Below, in pieces: positions 4,736 through 5,347 of a stretch of DNA of 5,347 nucleotides. Source of the DNA: DASVAL01 sp035649575. GTDB taxonomy: Bacteria > Planctomycetota > UBA1135 > UBA2386. Made by a program: the position numbers and the translations under genes. Positions within the stretch are counted from its first letter, which is position 1. Each line of letters begins with the position of its first letter. The stretch is from assembly GCA_035649575.1 (NCBI GenBank), contig DASRJH010000316.1, positions 1-5,347 on the forward strand, in the 5' to 3' direction. A model generated the notes under the pieces. The model worked only from the letters and a program-made list of their open reading frames with translations, made no database searches and had not been told where the DNA came from.

Positions 4736-5347
4736 GTGACCCGACTGCTCTTCTCCCGCTGGCGGCGGACGTCAGCCCTGCGCGAACCCGAGGAGCCGAT
4801 CCGCGCCGAGCTGTTCAGCATCGAGCGGCTGGAGCAACATGGCGAGAGCCTTGCCCTGGCGCAGCGGATCACGGCGAGCCCCGGCCGCGGCCGGCCACTC
4901 GCTGTGCGGCTGCGGGACAACAGCCGCGTGCTGCTCGGCGCCTATCGCGCCATCGCCGCGGCCATCCGCGAAGAACGCGCCATCACGCCCGCAGCGCAAT
5001 GGCTGGTCGACAACTACCACGTCGTCGAAGAGCAGATCCGCGAGATCCGCGCCGACCTGCCCGATGGCTTCTACCGCCAGCTCCCCAAGCTCGCGGAAGG
5101 GCCCTTGGTGGGTCATCCACGCGTGTTCGGGTTGGCCTGGGCCTTCGTTGCCCACACCGACAGTCTGTTCGATTCGGTTGCTCTGGGCCGCTTGGTGCGC
5201 GCCTACCAACGCGTGCAGCCGCTGACGATCGGTGAGTTGTGGGCGGTGGCGATCACGTTGCGCATCGTGCTCGTCGAGAACCTGCGACGGGCGGCCGAGG
5301 GCATCGTGAGCCGCCGCACGGCGCGCGAGGAAGCAGATGCGCTGGCC
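4736..5347 (+). CDS. Cyclic beta-1,2-glucan synthase (NdvB/ChvB-like), N-terminal part, continues beyond window
   Basis: From GTG 4736-4738 a frame stays open for 204 codons to the right edge. It contains the features of the N-terminal region of very large cyclic beta-1,2-glucan synthases: EEPIRAELFSIERLEQH near residues 15-30, then NSRVLLGAYRAIAAAIREE, WLVDNYHVVEEQIREIR, DLPDGFYRQLPKL, FGLAWAFVAHTDS, AYQRVQPLTIGELWAVAITL and VLVENLRR. Family members are usually about 2,800 aa: membrane helices, a glycosyltransferase-84 domain that extends a protein-linked beta-1,2-glucan from UDP-glucose, and a C-terminal GH94-type phosphorylase domain that sets ring size. All those domains would lie downstream of this window. 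Cyclic glucans act in the periplasm in osmoadaptation and surface behaviour. The GTG is chosen because the protein begins a short basic segment before the conserved EEPIRAELF; another GTG at 4673 would overlap the upstream gene. No strong SD is visible and the 19-nt gap suggests coupling to the DUF1328-like gene. Catalytic integrity cannot be judged. Confidence 0.88.
   Translation, partial: MTRLLFSRWRRTSALREPEEPIRAELFSIERLEQHGESLALAQRITASPGRGRPLAVRLRDNSRVLLGAYRAIAAAIREERAITPAAQWLVDNYHVVEEQIREIRADLPDGFYRQLPKLAEGPLVGHPRVFGLAWAFVAHTDSLFDSVALGRLVRAYQRVQPLTIGELWAVAITLRIVLVENLRRAAEGIVSRRTAREEADALA

Noticed and set aside
4195..4920. A 241-codon minus-strand frame opposite the DUF1328-like and glucan-synthase genes
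   Set aside because: Low-complexity Arg/Ser-rich product with no motif, while the plus strand carries recognisable protein patterns in both halves.

Overview
This is a GC-rich bacterial window from a diderm (two-membrane) organism. It has an outer-membrane beta-barrel, a cyclic-glucan-synthase-type gene and abundant c-type haem proteins. The gene content fits Myxococcota or Desulfuromonadia-like lineages, but the taxon is inferred and not shown. Clear Shine-Dalgarno (SD) sites precede at least two of the five intact or partial genes. Two genes run off the window ends.

Left part (1-2969, minus strand): a tightly packed three-gene cluster. In transcription order it encodes (i) an outer-membrane beta-barrel of about 475-486 aa, (ii) an exported 13-haem cytochrome c whose start overlaps the barrel stop by 13 nt, and (iii) an ImcH-like NapC/NirT-family inner-membrane cytochrome that begins 1 nt after the previous stop and is cut by the left edge. 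Together these are the three layers expected of a trans-envelope electron conduit: quinol oxidation at the inner membrane, a periplasmic haem wire, and an outer-membrane pore. This is the same logic as Mtr and Ext/Omb porin-cytochrome systems. I infer a role in extracellular or outer-surface electron exchange; the direction of flow and the terminal partner cannot be read from the window.

Middle (2970-4272): a weak promoter candidate before the barrel gene; a two-CBS-domain protein on the minus strand (3159-3734) with a near-perfect SD and an Ala/Pro-rich tail; then about 540 bp with no intact gene. On the minus strand that gap holds what looks like the frameshifted C-terminal remnant of a di-haem cytochrome c peroxidase/thiol oxidoreductase-like gene.

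Right part (4273-5347, plus strand): a small membrane protein with an N-terminal DUF1328-like two-helix hairpin and an unusual soluble extension of about 95 aa. About 20 nt later comes the start of a cyclic beta-1,2-glucan synthase (NdvB/ChvB-like) gene that continues past the right edge. These two genes diverge from the redox cluster and look like an envelope-related unit. No RNA gene, CRISPR array, insertion sequence or convincing intrinsic terminator was seen.
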